From positions 124,001 through 188,000 of the forward strand of contig LLEY01000086.1 in the NCBI GenBank assembly GCA_001414485.1: a DNA stretch of 64,000 nucleotides, read 5' to 3'. Position numbers and translations under genes: made by a program. This document shows, piece by piece, positions 1 to 11,626 of this stretch (position 1 is the stretch's first letter; every line of letters begins with the position of its first letter). The stretch comes from Calycina herbarum. Taxonomy: Eukaryota > Ascomycota > Leotiomycetes > Helotiales > Pezizellaceae. Below the pieces are notes generated by a model that saw only the letters and a program-made list of their open reading frames with translations, was not told the DNA's origin and made no database searches.

Positions 1-1
1 T

Positions 2-2750
2 TTTCAAACAGGAAATGTGTACCAATTCTTAGCCCGTCTACCCGTTCTTGCAAGAGGGAACCCAGAAAGAACTTGTAACTTAATAACCACGTTAGACTTC
101 CGACCAATTCTCTCCCTCCGCCACTTGATCCATAATCAACGCCAATACGGCGAATACGAATACCTTCTCACAACTCAATTCATATGCAAAACCTTCGCCC
201 ACCTCCCTAGCATCCGATTCGTAATCTTCGAAGGTCTCAAGATGGAAGAGTATAGGCCTCCATTTGCATTCTACAACGTCCCTTCTCGAGAATTCAAGAA
301 GATACTAGCTATTAGCACCCATGGAATGCATGAGCTTGATCCAAATTGGCTCAAAGAGTTCCCTCACCTTGTGTATCTTGATATGTCGTACACCGCGAGA
401 TCAGAGAACTTTGGGATGGCATTTAATGCGCATAGCTTTCGCTTTTTGCGCGTGTTGAAGATGCGAGCGTTGAGGCTCACGGATAATCTCCTTCCTCCTC
501 TTGTATTTAATACGGATAGGAAGTTGTGGAGTTTAGGTAAGATTTGATGTTTTCTTATGGTTTTTTCTTCTGATTTTTTTGCCATTTCAAGTCCAGCGTC
601 TATCGTTGTTCGTCTGTTGTATTACTCTGAAATTATATTTTTGTACAAGGTTTCGGGAAACGATTTTAGATGGACAAAGTTACAGGAGTTCAAAAATTTA
701 TCATTCGTCGTAATTCATTGTTCATGACTTCGTTCTTCTGAAAGTTTCGAGGAGTTTCTTTAAGTAAATGAACTTACGAGATTTTGAAAAGCTTGTGTCG
801 TCGCAAACCTCTCATTTTCATTTTATTATTATAAAGAGTTGAGAGAATCCTTTTGAGCGAATGAAGTTACAAGACTCTTAAAACCCCTTCTTCTCGTGAA
901 CTTCTTTACTTCATTGTGTTCTCCTAAATGATTTGAAAACTTCCTTTCAGCGAACAAAGTTACGAGAGAATAGAAAAGTTTGATCGTCGTAAAGTCTTGT
1001 TAATAATTTTATTCTTCGAAATATCTCGGAGAATGATTTTATTTGACAGATTTTACGAAGATCAAAGAATATCTTATAATTGCAAATACCTATTATTGAT
1101 TTGATTGTTCAAATTCTTTTGCAGAAAAACTTAAAACAAACGAAGCTACTAGAACTAAATAGTGTCTAATTATCTTAAGTTACTTTATATTATTCGTTTT
1201 TCTAAAATATTTCAGATCACTATTTCTATGGAAAGATATTCCGATAATTTAAGAATTTTCTTTCGTCGTATATCCCTTTCTTTAATTCTATTTTTCTCGG
1301 ATTCTCGAACAACAAAGTTTCTTGAGAGGTTTTGAGACGCTTAAAAAGTCATCCTGTATCTATTCACAATTCCATTTTTCTAGACAACCTTGAACAAAAA
1401 AAATAGGCGAACGAAGTTGCGAGTTTTTGAGAGTGCTCATTCTTCTAGACTTCTTGTTTTCAATCCAATTCTTCTAACTCCATAGAACACTATGGATTTT
1501 CGACTCTCATTACAAACATATATCGGGTATTCGCGACGTTTATTCCTTGATTATCTCAACACCTTTCATCTTGGCTAGATTTCTTATATTTTCTTCTATA
1601 TTTCATTAAAAAAAAGGCAGAAGCTAACTCTAAAATAGATATCCGAGATAATTTCCTCACAGATAGATCTGTTGAGTACCTCCTCATAGCCTCCTTCAAG
1701 GAAGAAACCCCCCTCCCAGACTCCCTCGAACCCGGCTCCAACGATGAACGATTATTTGAGCACCCACCAGAGTACAAGAGACACTGGACTGTAGACACAC
1801 ACTCCCAATTTGGCTCATTTCTCGCAAAGGATAGACCGGATGATCTCAAAGGGGTAATGAACTACCTAGCAGCAACTGGCAACCTCCTCCAGACGAAACC
1901 GGTTCTCGACCCAAATGATGGTCTAAACCAACCAACAGGCCTCACACACCTCTATATTTCCGGCAATAAACTCTCATCATACGGTGCAAATACCCTTCTT
2001 TATCAAAATCGACTGTTGCTTCTTGATATCGGAGCTATCCAAATGACGCCACCACCAGAACTTCGTCTCCCTTATACTATTGTACTGGGAATGGTGGCTT
2101 CTAAACCACTAAAATACGAATACGGATGTCGTTTGAAGGTACTTCGCGTCCACCACTCCATAGTAACCACCATCCCAACAATCCTTCCCTCCGAGTCCTC
2201 GAATGGTTACCGAAAAGAGCATCTTCATCATGCAGAACTATCTCTCATTCAATTAAATACGAAGGGGCCCTTTCTACCCTCCCACAACCATGGGATTCAT
2301 CATCTAACGCTCACTGATATCCCAAAGATGTCATACGGTCCTACCATCAAGCAGCTCGTCAAATTTTTAGATGCTTGCGCGGAGCAAGAAGCCTTTCTTA
2401 CCAAAGCCAAGGAGGAAATGGTTAGGAGTCGTCGTGCTCCGCAGATACTTCCTAGTTTGAGAAGGTTGAGATTAGAGTTTATTCGTCCAGATCTTCGAGC
2501 CAGCGGGAGCTTTTCAGCGGCGACTGGGGATGAGGATGCGGAGAGGTTTTTGGCGGAGTCTGTGGGAGATTTTTCATTCTTTGAGAATGAAAGGGAGAGA
2601 AGTAGGGATAAGGGAAAAGAGAAGGAGAAGGAGAAGGTTATGAAGTTTGAGCCGAGAGAGGAGTTGTTGGATGTGGTGGATGCCTTGAAGGCTTATCGAG
2701 TTGAGAACAAGGGGAAGTGGAGTGGGAAGTTGGAGATTGTCTTCCAGTGA
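2..2750 (+). CDS. F-box/LRR-like hypothetical protein, 5' end outside window
   Basis: The reading frame is open from base 2, so the true start lies to the left. Exon 1 runs to 536 and exon 2 from 1639 to 2750. Joining ...TTA G with AT ATC restores a continuous leucine-rich phrase (LWSLDIRDNFLT). Exon 2 continues with LRR-like text (LTHLYISGNKL, NRLLLLDIG) and ends in an acidic/basic low-complexity stretch (KGKEKEKEKV) before the C-terminus. I recognise the general style of fungal F-box-associated leucine-rich proteins, but no F-box is visible because the N-terminus is missing. The intron between the exons is 1102 bp, about twenty times the local norm, and consists of tandem repeats. Function unknown. 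The exon join is inferred from splice consensus and frame only. Confidence 0.6.
671..1610. repeat. About ten degenerate 93-bp tandem repeats inside an intron
   Basis: The core GAAGTTACGAGA or a variant recurs with its TAC at about 681, 775, 868, 961, 1054, 1147, 1240 (TCC), 1319, 1418 and 1511. Most spacings are exactly 93 or 94 bp. The part before each core tends to read ...CTTTTNAGCGAAC, and a TCGTCGTAAA-like segment follows about 25 bp after it. Copies are strongly diverged and AT-rich. The block fills almost the whole 537-1638 intron. Confidence 0.7.
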
Positions 2751-3316
2751 TACTGGGGCTTTGAGCTCTGGTTGTTTCGGGTTTTCGATCAGAAAAGTAG
2801 CGTGGATATTGTTGTGGAAAGTTACCTTGAATATATGGGGTAGGGAGGGATGTATTCTGAGTTGTTTGATTAAGTTATACCCTGTTGAGGACGATTTATT
2901 CGTTTACTCGACTTTTCGGTTTTTGAAACGGGGCATTCAGTACAATGGTAATAATTGTAACGGGTAGCCACGAGCACATAGTATTGAAGGGAGAAGTTGG
3001 TTTAAGTTGCCAATTCAGCCACGCAAGAAGAAAATATGAGACATTTCTCATCTGTTCTGTAGTCACTCGAGCACAAATCCAAGGTTTTGGCAAAGTAAGC
3101 GAGTTTATAAGTTGGTTAATTTTTTTATTTGAGTTAAATAATTTTGGGGGGCAGGGGGGCCTACCGGGCAGATGTGTAGACGCTAATACCAATGTTATCA
3201 GAGCTAGTGAGACCTTCCAGGTTCTCTTCTAAAAGTTAACAGTGTCGGGATATTCAATAGTGAATAGCATCGAGGCGGATCGCGTGACCTCGTTTATAGT
3301 CTATTTAAGTAAGTAC
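2751..3316. other. Intergenic, nothing recognised
   Basis: No convincing coding sequence. The short open frames on both strands here overlap each other and show no family signature. Includes a G-run near 3147-3161. Confidence 0.5.
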
Positions 3317-4151
3317 CTACAATTCCAAGGACCGTTCAAGACCTGGATTCAAGATATCGAAAACCTCTTCACTAGACAAAGTTATACCCCGTCGCGAAAA
3401 GAGTACTTCACCTAGAATACCATTCCCTTGAACGAGAAAGTTTGGCTGAGCATCGTATGAGCTGAACTGTGGGAGTGATACTAATGGTCGATCAGCATCA
3501 TCCATTAGTGTCTATTCTCTCAGGAACACCCGGAGCGGTTAATGAGAAACCCGCTATACGACAACCCTTTCTTTCCATCAACGGCTTCATCCCAGAGTCT
3601 ATTAAGTAGACATGTTCAAGGTTTGGAAGAAAAGTCTTGTCTCCACTAAGTAAGGCTTGCACGTCGAGTTGATGTTCCACAGCGACATTTCCTAGCTCTG
3701 CTGTTACCTCAGTTAAGTTTTGGCCAAATGCACTTTCTACAACACGAGGATCTCCAGGAATTTGACCTGAAATTTTGAGATACAAAATATCTTTTCCAGG
3801 ATTGATTAGAACATCATTGGTAGAAATTCCAGCAGTCTTTCTTAATATACCAGCCGGAGTAGATCCGATCGGCGCAGGAGGAAAGCATAGTATTGGCGAA
3901 AAAGGACGGACATATCGCGAAAGAAGTTGAGAACGAGACTCTCGGTTTACCTGTAAGAGTGTGGGTCCGCAGCTTACTGATACGGTGAACCAGAGACCAT
4001 CTACGTAAGGCCACAACGTGCGCATACCGCTATTTTTAGCAGCTATTGTGATAATACGTTCGGTCCGATGGTCCTCTGCTACGCTCCAAATCATGTTTCT
4101 AATCTCGCCAGGGAGATCAGAAAATCTTATGACTTGCGTTAGTTGTGACAT
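3317..4151 (-). CDS. 2EXR-domain hypothetical protein
   Basis: The N-terminus reads IRFSDLPGEIRNMIWSVAE, the classical start of the fungal 2EXR family (F..LP.EIR..IW). The usual second element follows, LLQVNRESRSQLL, at about residues 65-77. Exon 1 is 4151-3530 and exon 2 is 3480-3317. The inferred 49-bp intron (3529-3481) has an ACTAAT branch site and a TTAG acceptor but a weak GTGTTC donor. Without splicing the first frame stops at 3498 and a second frame overlaps it, so the intron explains both. The predicted protein is about 261 aa. The molecular function of 2EXR proteins is unknown; they are abundant and lineage-expanded in filamentous ascomycetes. Confidence 0.65.
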
Positions 4152-5601
4152 CTTGAGTGTTTCTTGGTAAGTATAAATAGATATAAGCTAGCTAGTGTCG
4201 AGTAGTTTCCTTGAGCGAGAGATGAGGAGACGGGGTGTGGGATGACGCCTTATAGTACTTTCTACATTATTGTTCAATACTTCTACTAATTGTTCTAACT
4301 ACCACTGTGTTGATGTTAAATTCTTTATTCAACTGCAAAGACTTGCAGCTACTAAGAGAACAGCTATGAGTTTTGTCGCTCCCTTCGCAAATTTGTATGG
4401 GAAAGGGTTGGCTGAAAGAAATGAATTGGTGGCCAAAACAAAGGCGGCTATAGTACTTGAGAACTTTTTCCTCAGAGTAGTAACAAAGGCTTATTGTAGT
4501 CATTGTTGTTCCCAAAAAAAAAAAATTCGCATTAACGGTTCTTTGTTTTGCAACTAAGTACCCGGGGCATGTCTTGTTGTGGCCAACCTGTAAAGGGGAA
4601 ATTTACTTCTGCTAACTTTACTTAGACAGTAAGACCGAAATTATCATTTCGTTGTGGGTGTTAAGTTTGGGCGCCGAGGCTGAGCACTGGTTGTGATGCA
4701 AAATGACTAGGTATACTCCTCTAATTTCCTTATCCTATCTCCTCTCTGACTTATTGCGAGGTAAACTGAGTAGACTTGGCTACTTCCAATAACAATACTC
4801 CCAAAGCTGATCCATACCCCAAGTCACAGGTAGAGAGCATTTGCAGTGAAACTCTTCCCAAGTATCTCTCCAGCTGAGCTTTAGTGTATAGCCAAATGTA
4901 AGGCTAGCCATCCCATTCCGCATGTCACGAGGCTTCGCACTGCTCAGGGTTGACGCGATATTTTTGGTTGCGCGCTGGCAAAGAAGTGGTTAACACAAAA
5001 ACACACACCTACCAGTCATGATACCTTTCTCAGCATTCTCTTCAGTTCTCACTACGCTGTGGTGAATCCAATATCCCATTCGCTTAGAAAAAGTGGAGAC
5101 TTCGAAATCCTCGGCACCAAAAGCTCCACCCCACCCCCTCCCAAAGCTTTATTCAAGTATCCAAATAAGATGGGTATTCCCAATTCATTTGTCCAATCAA
5201 GCATACGGAATGGCGTAGGGGTAGGACACACCGCCGAGGCGGTGCTGATCAGCATTAATGTTCTATGAACCCGCGAGCTAGCTGCAGAGTGAAAGATCCT
5301 AAAGTACAAAAGTTCTAGAACGGCTAGAGGGCTTTTCCATCATGGATTCTTTCCTTCGGGATTGTTGATTTTTTGCTATTTTTTTGTATGGTTTTTTGGG
5401 CGTTGTTGAGGTTATCTATCTTTTTTTGTTAAGCGAATGGGGACGAGGACGCAGGAGGGGACTATCTACCTTGGTGAACTTGATGTCGCACTAGCTTCGT
5501 GCTAGCGCGCTTTGGCTTTTAATTTCTCAGCTTTTGGCCTTGAATTGCGAAAGCGTCTCCAAAAGTGAAGTCGTGTTTTTGTTTTTTCAACCTTCCTTCA
5601 T
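4152..5601. other. Intergenic, nothing recognised
   Basis: Overlapping short open frames on both strands (for example 4267-4557 and 5052-5309) share no recognisable motif and look like chance frames. Contains a 10-A run near 4516 and T-rich tracts near 5370-5430. Confidence 0.5.
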
Positions 5602-5673
5602 TTGGACCACGAAGCGACTCTGCCTTCTCTTATCAAGACAAATTGCAGACATCCTCCCACGTTACCCATCAAG

Positions 5674-6929
5674 ATGGCGCTACTATCGGTCACCCCCAGG
5701 CTTGAAAAAGACTCCCTAATCGTAGTTCTTAAATTGCCACCTTCTCGCATGCCACCCGACTCTAGTACGTCAGCTCAACAACCCCCTGCTTCAACCTCGA
5801 CCATAACCCTCCACTTCCTCCCTATCGAAACACGTCAACAAATCTTCGAACTCTGTCTCCTCGACGAACAAGGCCTAAATGAGCACCTCAACCAAAAGGA
5901 ACATTTCCATGAGCACACCAATTATCGAACCCCAGCTCTACTCGCTGCGCTTCGTTGTGATCCTGTCTTGTACCAAGAAGCACTGTATCTCATTTACAAG
6001 CACAAGACGTTGTACTTCAACATCAACAATTGCGAGGAGTTCTCGAGTTTGGAAAACCGACAGTTGGCGATTAAGAATGTACGGCATCTTGGGATTGATC
6101 TTGCGTAAGTTTCTTCTCATGCTCACAAGCAAACCGTAAGAGTACTGAATCAAGGCTAACAACAACAACCCACCAGCTTCACCAACCACCGTTGGGCAAT
6201 CCCGACCTTAAAATTTCTCACCTTCCTCTTCCGCCCTGGCTCAACCCCAACAACAAACCACATCCAACCCCCCCTCCACCTCGCAGCCCAAACCTCCAAA
6301 CCCTAACCCTCTACATGAAGGGGGACGTCTACCTCCTCTTCAAAATCCGCGACCTCCTCTCCCAACTCTCCTCCCACGCCCCCAACCTCCGCGCCGTCCA
6401 TCTAAACAAGATCATGCGCCCAAAACTCCTACTTATCCTCAAAGGACTATTCCAAAACCAACCTTGCAAACATAACTGGAACTACAAAGGAGGCGATGAT
6501 GAAAAGGAGAAGAACTTGATTGTAGAGGTATCTCATTTCCTAGGGGTTGAGGGGAAGATGAAGGATTTGACGTTTGCCAAAGATGGTGGACGAGTTGACC
6601 CGAAAAGGATTAATGTGTCGTTTAGGGTAGTGAAGGATGATTTGCACTGGGGAGTTCAGCAATGGAGTTGGGAGGCCGGTGATGGTAGTGTGTTGAGGAA
6701 AGCCGAGTATTTGGATGAACGTTGTACGAAGCGACATGGTGGATCTTGTGACAAAGAACTCCTGGATGCGGAAGAAGTTTTGAAGGAATATGAGGAAGCT
6801 GGGAAGGAGTTTGATGACGCTTTGAAGAAATATGACGAGCTTTCAAAGGAGTCTACTCTTTCTGATTTTTCTGATGACCCATCTGATTATTGGGGGACTG
6901 ATTCTGATGATTATGCTGGGTGTTTGTAA
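5674..6929 (+). CDS. F-box/LRR-like hypothetical protein with an apparent frameshift
   Basis: Exon 1 encodes a proline/serine-rich leader and then ITLHFLPIETRQQIFELCLL, an F-box or 2EXR-like opening, followed by an alpha-helical segment ending VRHLGIDLA. A clean intron (6105-6176, GTAAGT...CACCAG) leads into FTNHRWAIPTLKFLTFLFR, which fits the same style. That frame then stops near 6303, while the next frame supplies LQTLTLYMKGDVYLLFKIRD and runs to 6929 with an acidic tail (SDFSDDPSDYWGTDSDDY). The two halves fit as one protein only if one base is lost or gained around the C-rich stretch at 6262-6290. It may be a recent pseudogene or a sequence error. Possible starts are 5602, 5674 and 5749. 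Confidence 0.5.
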
Positions 6930-8258
6930 GATGGAGGAATTCACAGGGAAGTTGGGAGCCTGACTTGTATTTAATTTTCACAGAGGGGTTACTTTGTCTC
7001 ACTCGCAATAGAGTAGTACATATTCGGTGTTGAGAATTGATATACGTCGCCTACATAAACTCTCGTACTTGCAAGATGCCATTTATATGCAAGTAATGCA
7101 CACCAAATACTCATCTATCTCCATGATAGCGCTTCTAAATCCATACGCAACATTGAAATATTTGCCTGTTTTCAAGATCCACTTTTTGTCTTCGGCGTAT
7201 AGAGGTGATCCCCAAGTCGATCAACTCCAACACATCCCAGTGAAGAAACTCGCTCCAACCATCCCTCAACCCTGTCAGTCAATCCATTACTCGAAGCTTC
7301 TCTCTCTCACAGTTGCTTGATACTTTACCAGTCCTCGAAGAACTCTCCCTCCACAATTCATTTCCTTCCAAAAACAAACCCCATCCTACCGTACCTACCA
7401 ACGACCATCAGTCTCACCCAGCGCCCCAACTTATACAGGTTAGAAAAAGCTACACTTCCATTCCACTCGAGCACACCACCAAAAACCACCAGCCCTTCGA
7501 CTTTCGAGATACTAGTGACATACAAGTTTGATTGATTCCATAGAATTTAGGTAGGCGGGCAGTAGTATGCAAGAGGAATGGATGAAGAGGGTTGAAAGTT
7601 CTCTCGTCATTTTTCTAAGCTTGAACCTCAAGGCTTATCAAGTAGCTTTTACATCCCTTTATATTTGCAGAGTATTGAATATAGCTGTACACCCTCTTAT
7701 GACTATTCTTCTTCATACACCTGAGAAACTAAAATTCATCAAAAGATACAAGACAATCCTACAAAGTAGTATAAAATAATTACGAAATGGCAAATATTCA
7801 TTGTTCAAAGTATTCTCGTAAGACTCCACTCATCTGATTTTTTCCAAACTCTTAGAAAAATGTTTTGGATTCGGGGTGCATGGAGAACCATGATTGGAAG
7901 ATAAGGGGATAGTAAAACAACAAAAACATTTATTTCAAGAGCGCAGATGGCTAGGTTTAGTACTCGGCTTACTCAAGGAAGATCGATTCTACTTAGTCTC
8001 ACTCAGAATAAAACAGCACTCAATTGGTTTTGAGAATTTATACACATTGCCTGCCTAATTACAATCATCTACTCGTATCATACTCCTCATTCATGTAATA
8101 CTGCTTGATCAAGCCAGTAACATCAGCAGAATCATAAAAACAAGTATACCAGCTATCCAAGCAAGACCACCATCATAGCTCTAACATACCTCATCAAGGG
8201 CGTAAGAAATAAAAAGTATACACACGAAATGAATTCTCCTTCAAAAAACTTCTGCCTC
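6930..8258. other. Intergenic with a gene remnant
   Basis: Apart from the 7203-7530 remnant described separately, no supported gene. The last part (7900-8258) is probably the 3' flank of the GH72 gene. Confidence 0.45.
7203..7530 (+). pseudogene. Possible F-box/LRR gene fragment
   Basis: One frame reads LLDTLPVLEELSLHNSFPS and a neighbouring frame continues RPNLYRLEKATLPFH. Both have the leucine spacing of the F-box/LRR-type proteins upstream. No start, no long open frame and a frame change between the halves suggest a fragment of a third, decayed member of this local group. Low confidence, since short leucine-rich stretches can occur by chance. Confidence 0.25.
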
Positions 8259-10288
8259 CTAAAGCAAAACAGCAGCCAAAACCCCCACACCAAGTAAAGC
8301 ACCACTAGCAACCTTAACATTACTAGCACCACTCTTCTTAGTCGACGTAGGCGTCGCCGAAGAAGTAGGAGTGCCAGCCGAAGAAGAAGAAGAAGCTGGA
8401 GTCTGTCCAGTAGGCGTGTTACTCTGGTCATCAGCCAACACAGTGATGCTCAAATCCATCGCAGTTCCACTGGAGGATTTGACGCCCAAGGTAACTTTAG
8501 TATTAGTAACAGGTACGAGTTTTCCGGAATTTGAAGTCTTAATTCCGTTGTCGATGAGATCCTGCGCTCCAGATGGGATGGAGGGGATAGTAAAGTTGTT
8601 GTAGAAGTCGGTTGTGGTGATTAAACCAGAAGCGCATTTGGGTGGGACGATAGTTGTGTTTTGTGCTGTGACGCCTTGAAGCGCGGTCACGTTGAGTTTG
8701 TTATATTGACCCTGGAGCGAATCGAAGTCTGCGCGAAGTTGAACAGAGCCATCATCGTTGATGGTAACGAGACCATAGTCTGACTTTTCCTGTGAATACT
8801 CATAGACCAACCCGCCGGAAAGAACGGGGGTCATCAAAGGTCCGTACAAAACGGGGACTTCGGTAAACACACGTGGGGAAGGTTTATTGCAGCCACTAAA
8901 GTAGAAATAAGTTAGTCAGATGAAAACGAATATCCTGAGAAGTATATAGCTTCGAAGAAAACTAGGCAGGTATCATTCATTACTTACTATTCAGAAAAGA
9001 ATACCGGAACACTAGTGTTCGCGAAATCCGAAACCAACTTATCATAAGAACTTGTTTGGTACGTAGAATCGCCACACCAAGAGTAACTATTGAGAGCAAA
9101 CAAGTCGACGCGGGAAGGATCAGAAGCATCACCAGTAGTTGAGCATTGAAGATAGTTCCAGGTATCGAGAAGGTTGTCTCTTACATCAGCAGCACTGTAT
9201 CCAACAGGAATGCTTCGAGTAGAATGCTTTGCGATATAATTCTTAAGGTCTCGGGTTACGGCCTAAGAATGTTAGAACCAAAAAAAGGCAATCATTGGGG
9301 AAGTAAAAACTCACTCTCATATAAGGAGGAATGATTTTCCCGCTAGGAACATCGTTGATAACCTCATTACTAGCAAAGAACAGTAATGTGTTGGGATAAT
9401 TCTTGAAAGCCTCTACTACAGCGAATGTTCGATTTAGGTAGGAAGAAGAGTAGCTCGAAGAAGGATCGCCTCTGTTGATGCTTTCGCCAGAGTAAGGAGA
9501 ATTGACATCGAGAAGCATGTAGATTCCGACCTGCATTTGTTAGTCCGAGGCCAATTGGTTCAACGAGTGTACTTACAGCATTGAATATAGAGGCACATTC
9601 GTTGTGGTTGATGTCAGGCGAGACATTATACTGTAGAAAATTAGTCCATTATTCAAGCAGTTCCCTCGTATGATGGCAGAAATATATAGAAGGGTAGGTT
9701 GGTGCCATTGATCGCCCAGAGCGATCTGGTTCTTATCCAACGCCTCACTAGAGAGCCCAGCAATCAAACACCAAATGCAATTGAGCCAGCTTATTTGTAA
9801 TTCGATCGAGAGTAGGAGTATTTCGGGTAGGAGATGGGTATTCTTACCACACGAATAGCATTAACACCTATTAACCCATCATTAGCCCTTACTCCAAAGT
9901 CCACACCCTCACCCCTCCCAAAGAGACTCACCCAACTTCTGCATCAGCGCAGCATCCCTCAAACAAACAGTCCCATTACTCAAAGCATCCTGTCCACTCG
10001 ATGGTTTATACCCCGCCTCTCCCCCCGGTTGATACGCAACGCCCAGAATCTGATATCGATTTCCCGTAACAGAATTGACAAAGTCCGAGCCTTTAATAAC
10101 GAGGGATTGAACCGCAAGAACCGATGTCGCATAAAGCGCGACGAGCGCAAGCTATCAAGAACGCGGAGGGTCAGCTTTCGGTACAAAAATGCCGCCGGGA
10201 AAATTGAATATAATGTCAACGCGACCCATTCCTTCAATCCTCCTCTTGTTTAACATAGCACCTGCATAAACCTCAAGGAATCAAACAT
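8259..10288 (-). CDS. GH72 beta-1,3-glucanosyltransferase (Gas/Gel family), GPI-anchored
   Basis: Elongates and remodels cell-wall beta-1,3-glucan at the plasma membrane. Seven exons fit in frame: 10288-10262, 10151-9932, 9867-9848, 9630-9577, 9530-9315, 9262-8988 and 8895-8259, giving 482 aa. The signal peptide is about 1-23. The conserved GVAYQPGG and DALSNGTVCLRDA blocks follow, then YNVSPDINHNECA. The acid/base Glu163 lies in FFASNEV and the nucleophile Glu270 in FFSEYGC, close to the positions in yeast Gas1. There is no C-terminal cysteine-rich X8/CBM43 module. Instead a Ser/Thr-rich linker leads to a hydrophobic GPI-signal tail (GALLGVGVLAAVLL). The first exon is only 27 bp with a non-ideal GTGCTA donor, so the exact N-terminus is less certain than the rest. 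Confidence 0.9.
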
Positions 10289-11626
10289 AATGTTTCGCGG
10301 GGACCCCGCGAGTCCACGAGCGCAAGACGTACCGATTTTCTAAACATCACGACTGAGCAAATCGGACCCAATCGTCAACAGAACCTTGCAGAAGATCTTC
10401 CGATAACTGTTTCAGGAGCAGGCTGGACTTCGACAGGATGGGAGGAAGCAAAACGAGAGACGTAGGTTGCTCTGAGAGAACAACAAAAAAAACAAGACTA
10501 AAAGAGTGTACTGGTAAAGTTTGAGGGAAAAGAGTGGCGGGGAAACAGGTTCAAGAGGCGCAGATTATGAAGGGCCCCCCGGGTCTGGGCAGAGCTATCG
10601 CGAGCTCTGTGCACCACGTAAATTGGGGGAAGGAGCATCTAATCTCCGAGACAGGAATTGTTGCCTCAGGCAGGAAGTCGATTGCTCTTTCCTTCTCGCA
10701 ACTAACTCGAGTTAGCCAGTAAGCCATCAAATACCAAGTAAACCGCGAGTGATCTACGAGTAAGCCATGTTTTGGGGGCCAAAAGCTAGACTTGTGAGTA
10801 AGCCATCAAACTAGTAAGCCAGTAAATAGCACGTCAGCTACTAATTACCAAGTAAGCTACCAAACATCGAGTAACCCAAGCATCACGTTTGCGGGCCCAA
10901 AAGGAGTTGTAGTAAGCCATCAATAATTGACCAGTAAGCCATCAACCTAGAGGTAAGCTCCCAACTACTAAGTAAGCTCCCAAATACCGAGTAAGCTACT
11001 AACTACAAAGTAAGCTCCCAAATACCAAGTAAGCCCTCAAATACCACCGAGTAAGCTAGTAACATATTTAAGAGCCAAAAATACACGTACGTTACACGTA
11101 AGCTGGAGAAAAAAACCATGCTGGGCCCTTCTGTAAATAGCGACCCCGCGGTCGAAACATTGGGAACTTCTCTTAGCTGGCACGTGGCTTCCTTCCTTTT
11201 CGTAAATCCTCCTCCGCTTGTTATTTAGGTGTGGAAACTTGGGCTCGTCTACTTTCTGGTAACCTACTACCGGTAACAGCATAGAAGCAATCTTGATATT
11301 AATCAAGTAATGACTTGTGAATTGAGTGAGTTGTGTTGCTTTCGGTCAAACCTCCATCAATTCGACCCATTTATTCCGTTGGTTGGCAAGGGATCAACAA
11401 CACATTCAAAAGTTCTCACCAAGTAAAAGTGAAATTATTGATCTTTGCAATTCATACGTTGTTCGCTATGTGAACATCTATTGTAACATAGGCCCGGCAA
11501 CATTTCCCCGTCGGCTCAAGCAAATTAAGTTGTTTGTGCCATAGTAATTTTCAGGTCTACCAAATGCTCCACGGCATAAAAGATTTAACGCCACGAGTCC
11601 CAACCTTCAAAAATGGAAAAACAAAT
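10289..11626. other. Intergenic between GH72 and acl1, with a repeat array
   Basis: Upstream side of the GH72 gene and downstream side of acl1. Dominated by the AGTAAGC array at 10711-11063. No supported coding sequence: open frames at 10521-10722 and 11037-11544 lack any family motif. Confidence 0.5.
10711..11063. repeat. AGTAAGC short-unit repeat array
   Basis: Thirteen GTAAGC words lie within about 350 bp, usually as A/G-AGTAAGC followed by CATCAA, TCCCAA or TACTAA. Typical neighbours are AGTAAGCTCCCAAATACC units about 20 bp apart in the right half. A GGGGGCCAAAA word occurs at about 10774 and a related GGGCCCAAAA near 10890. The same vocabulary recurs at 27.7-27.9 kb and 58.45-58.53 kb. 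Confidence 0.7.

Noticed and set aside
4267..4557. Overlapping frames on both strands of about 82-95 codons
   Set aside because: Mutually overlapping with a 10-A run at the end; no family match.
10711..11063. CRISPR-like regular array
   Set aside because: The organism is a fungus, the units are irregular in length and there are no spacer-like unique segments of constant size.
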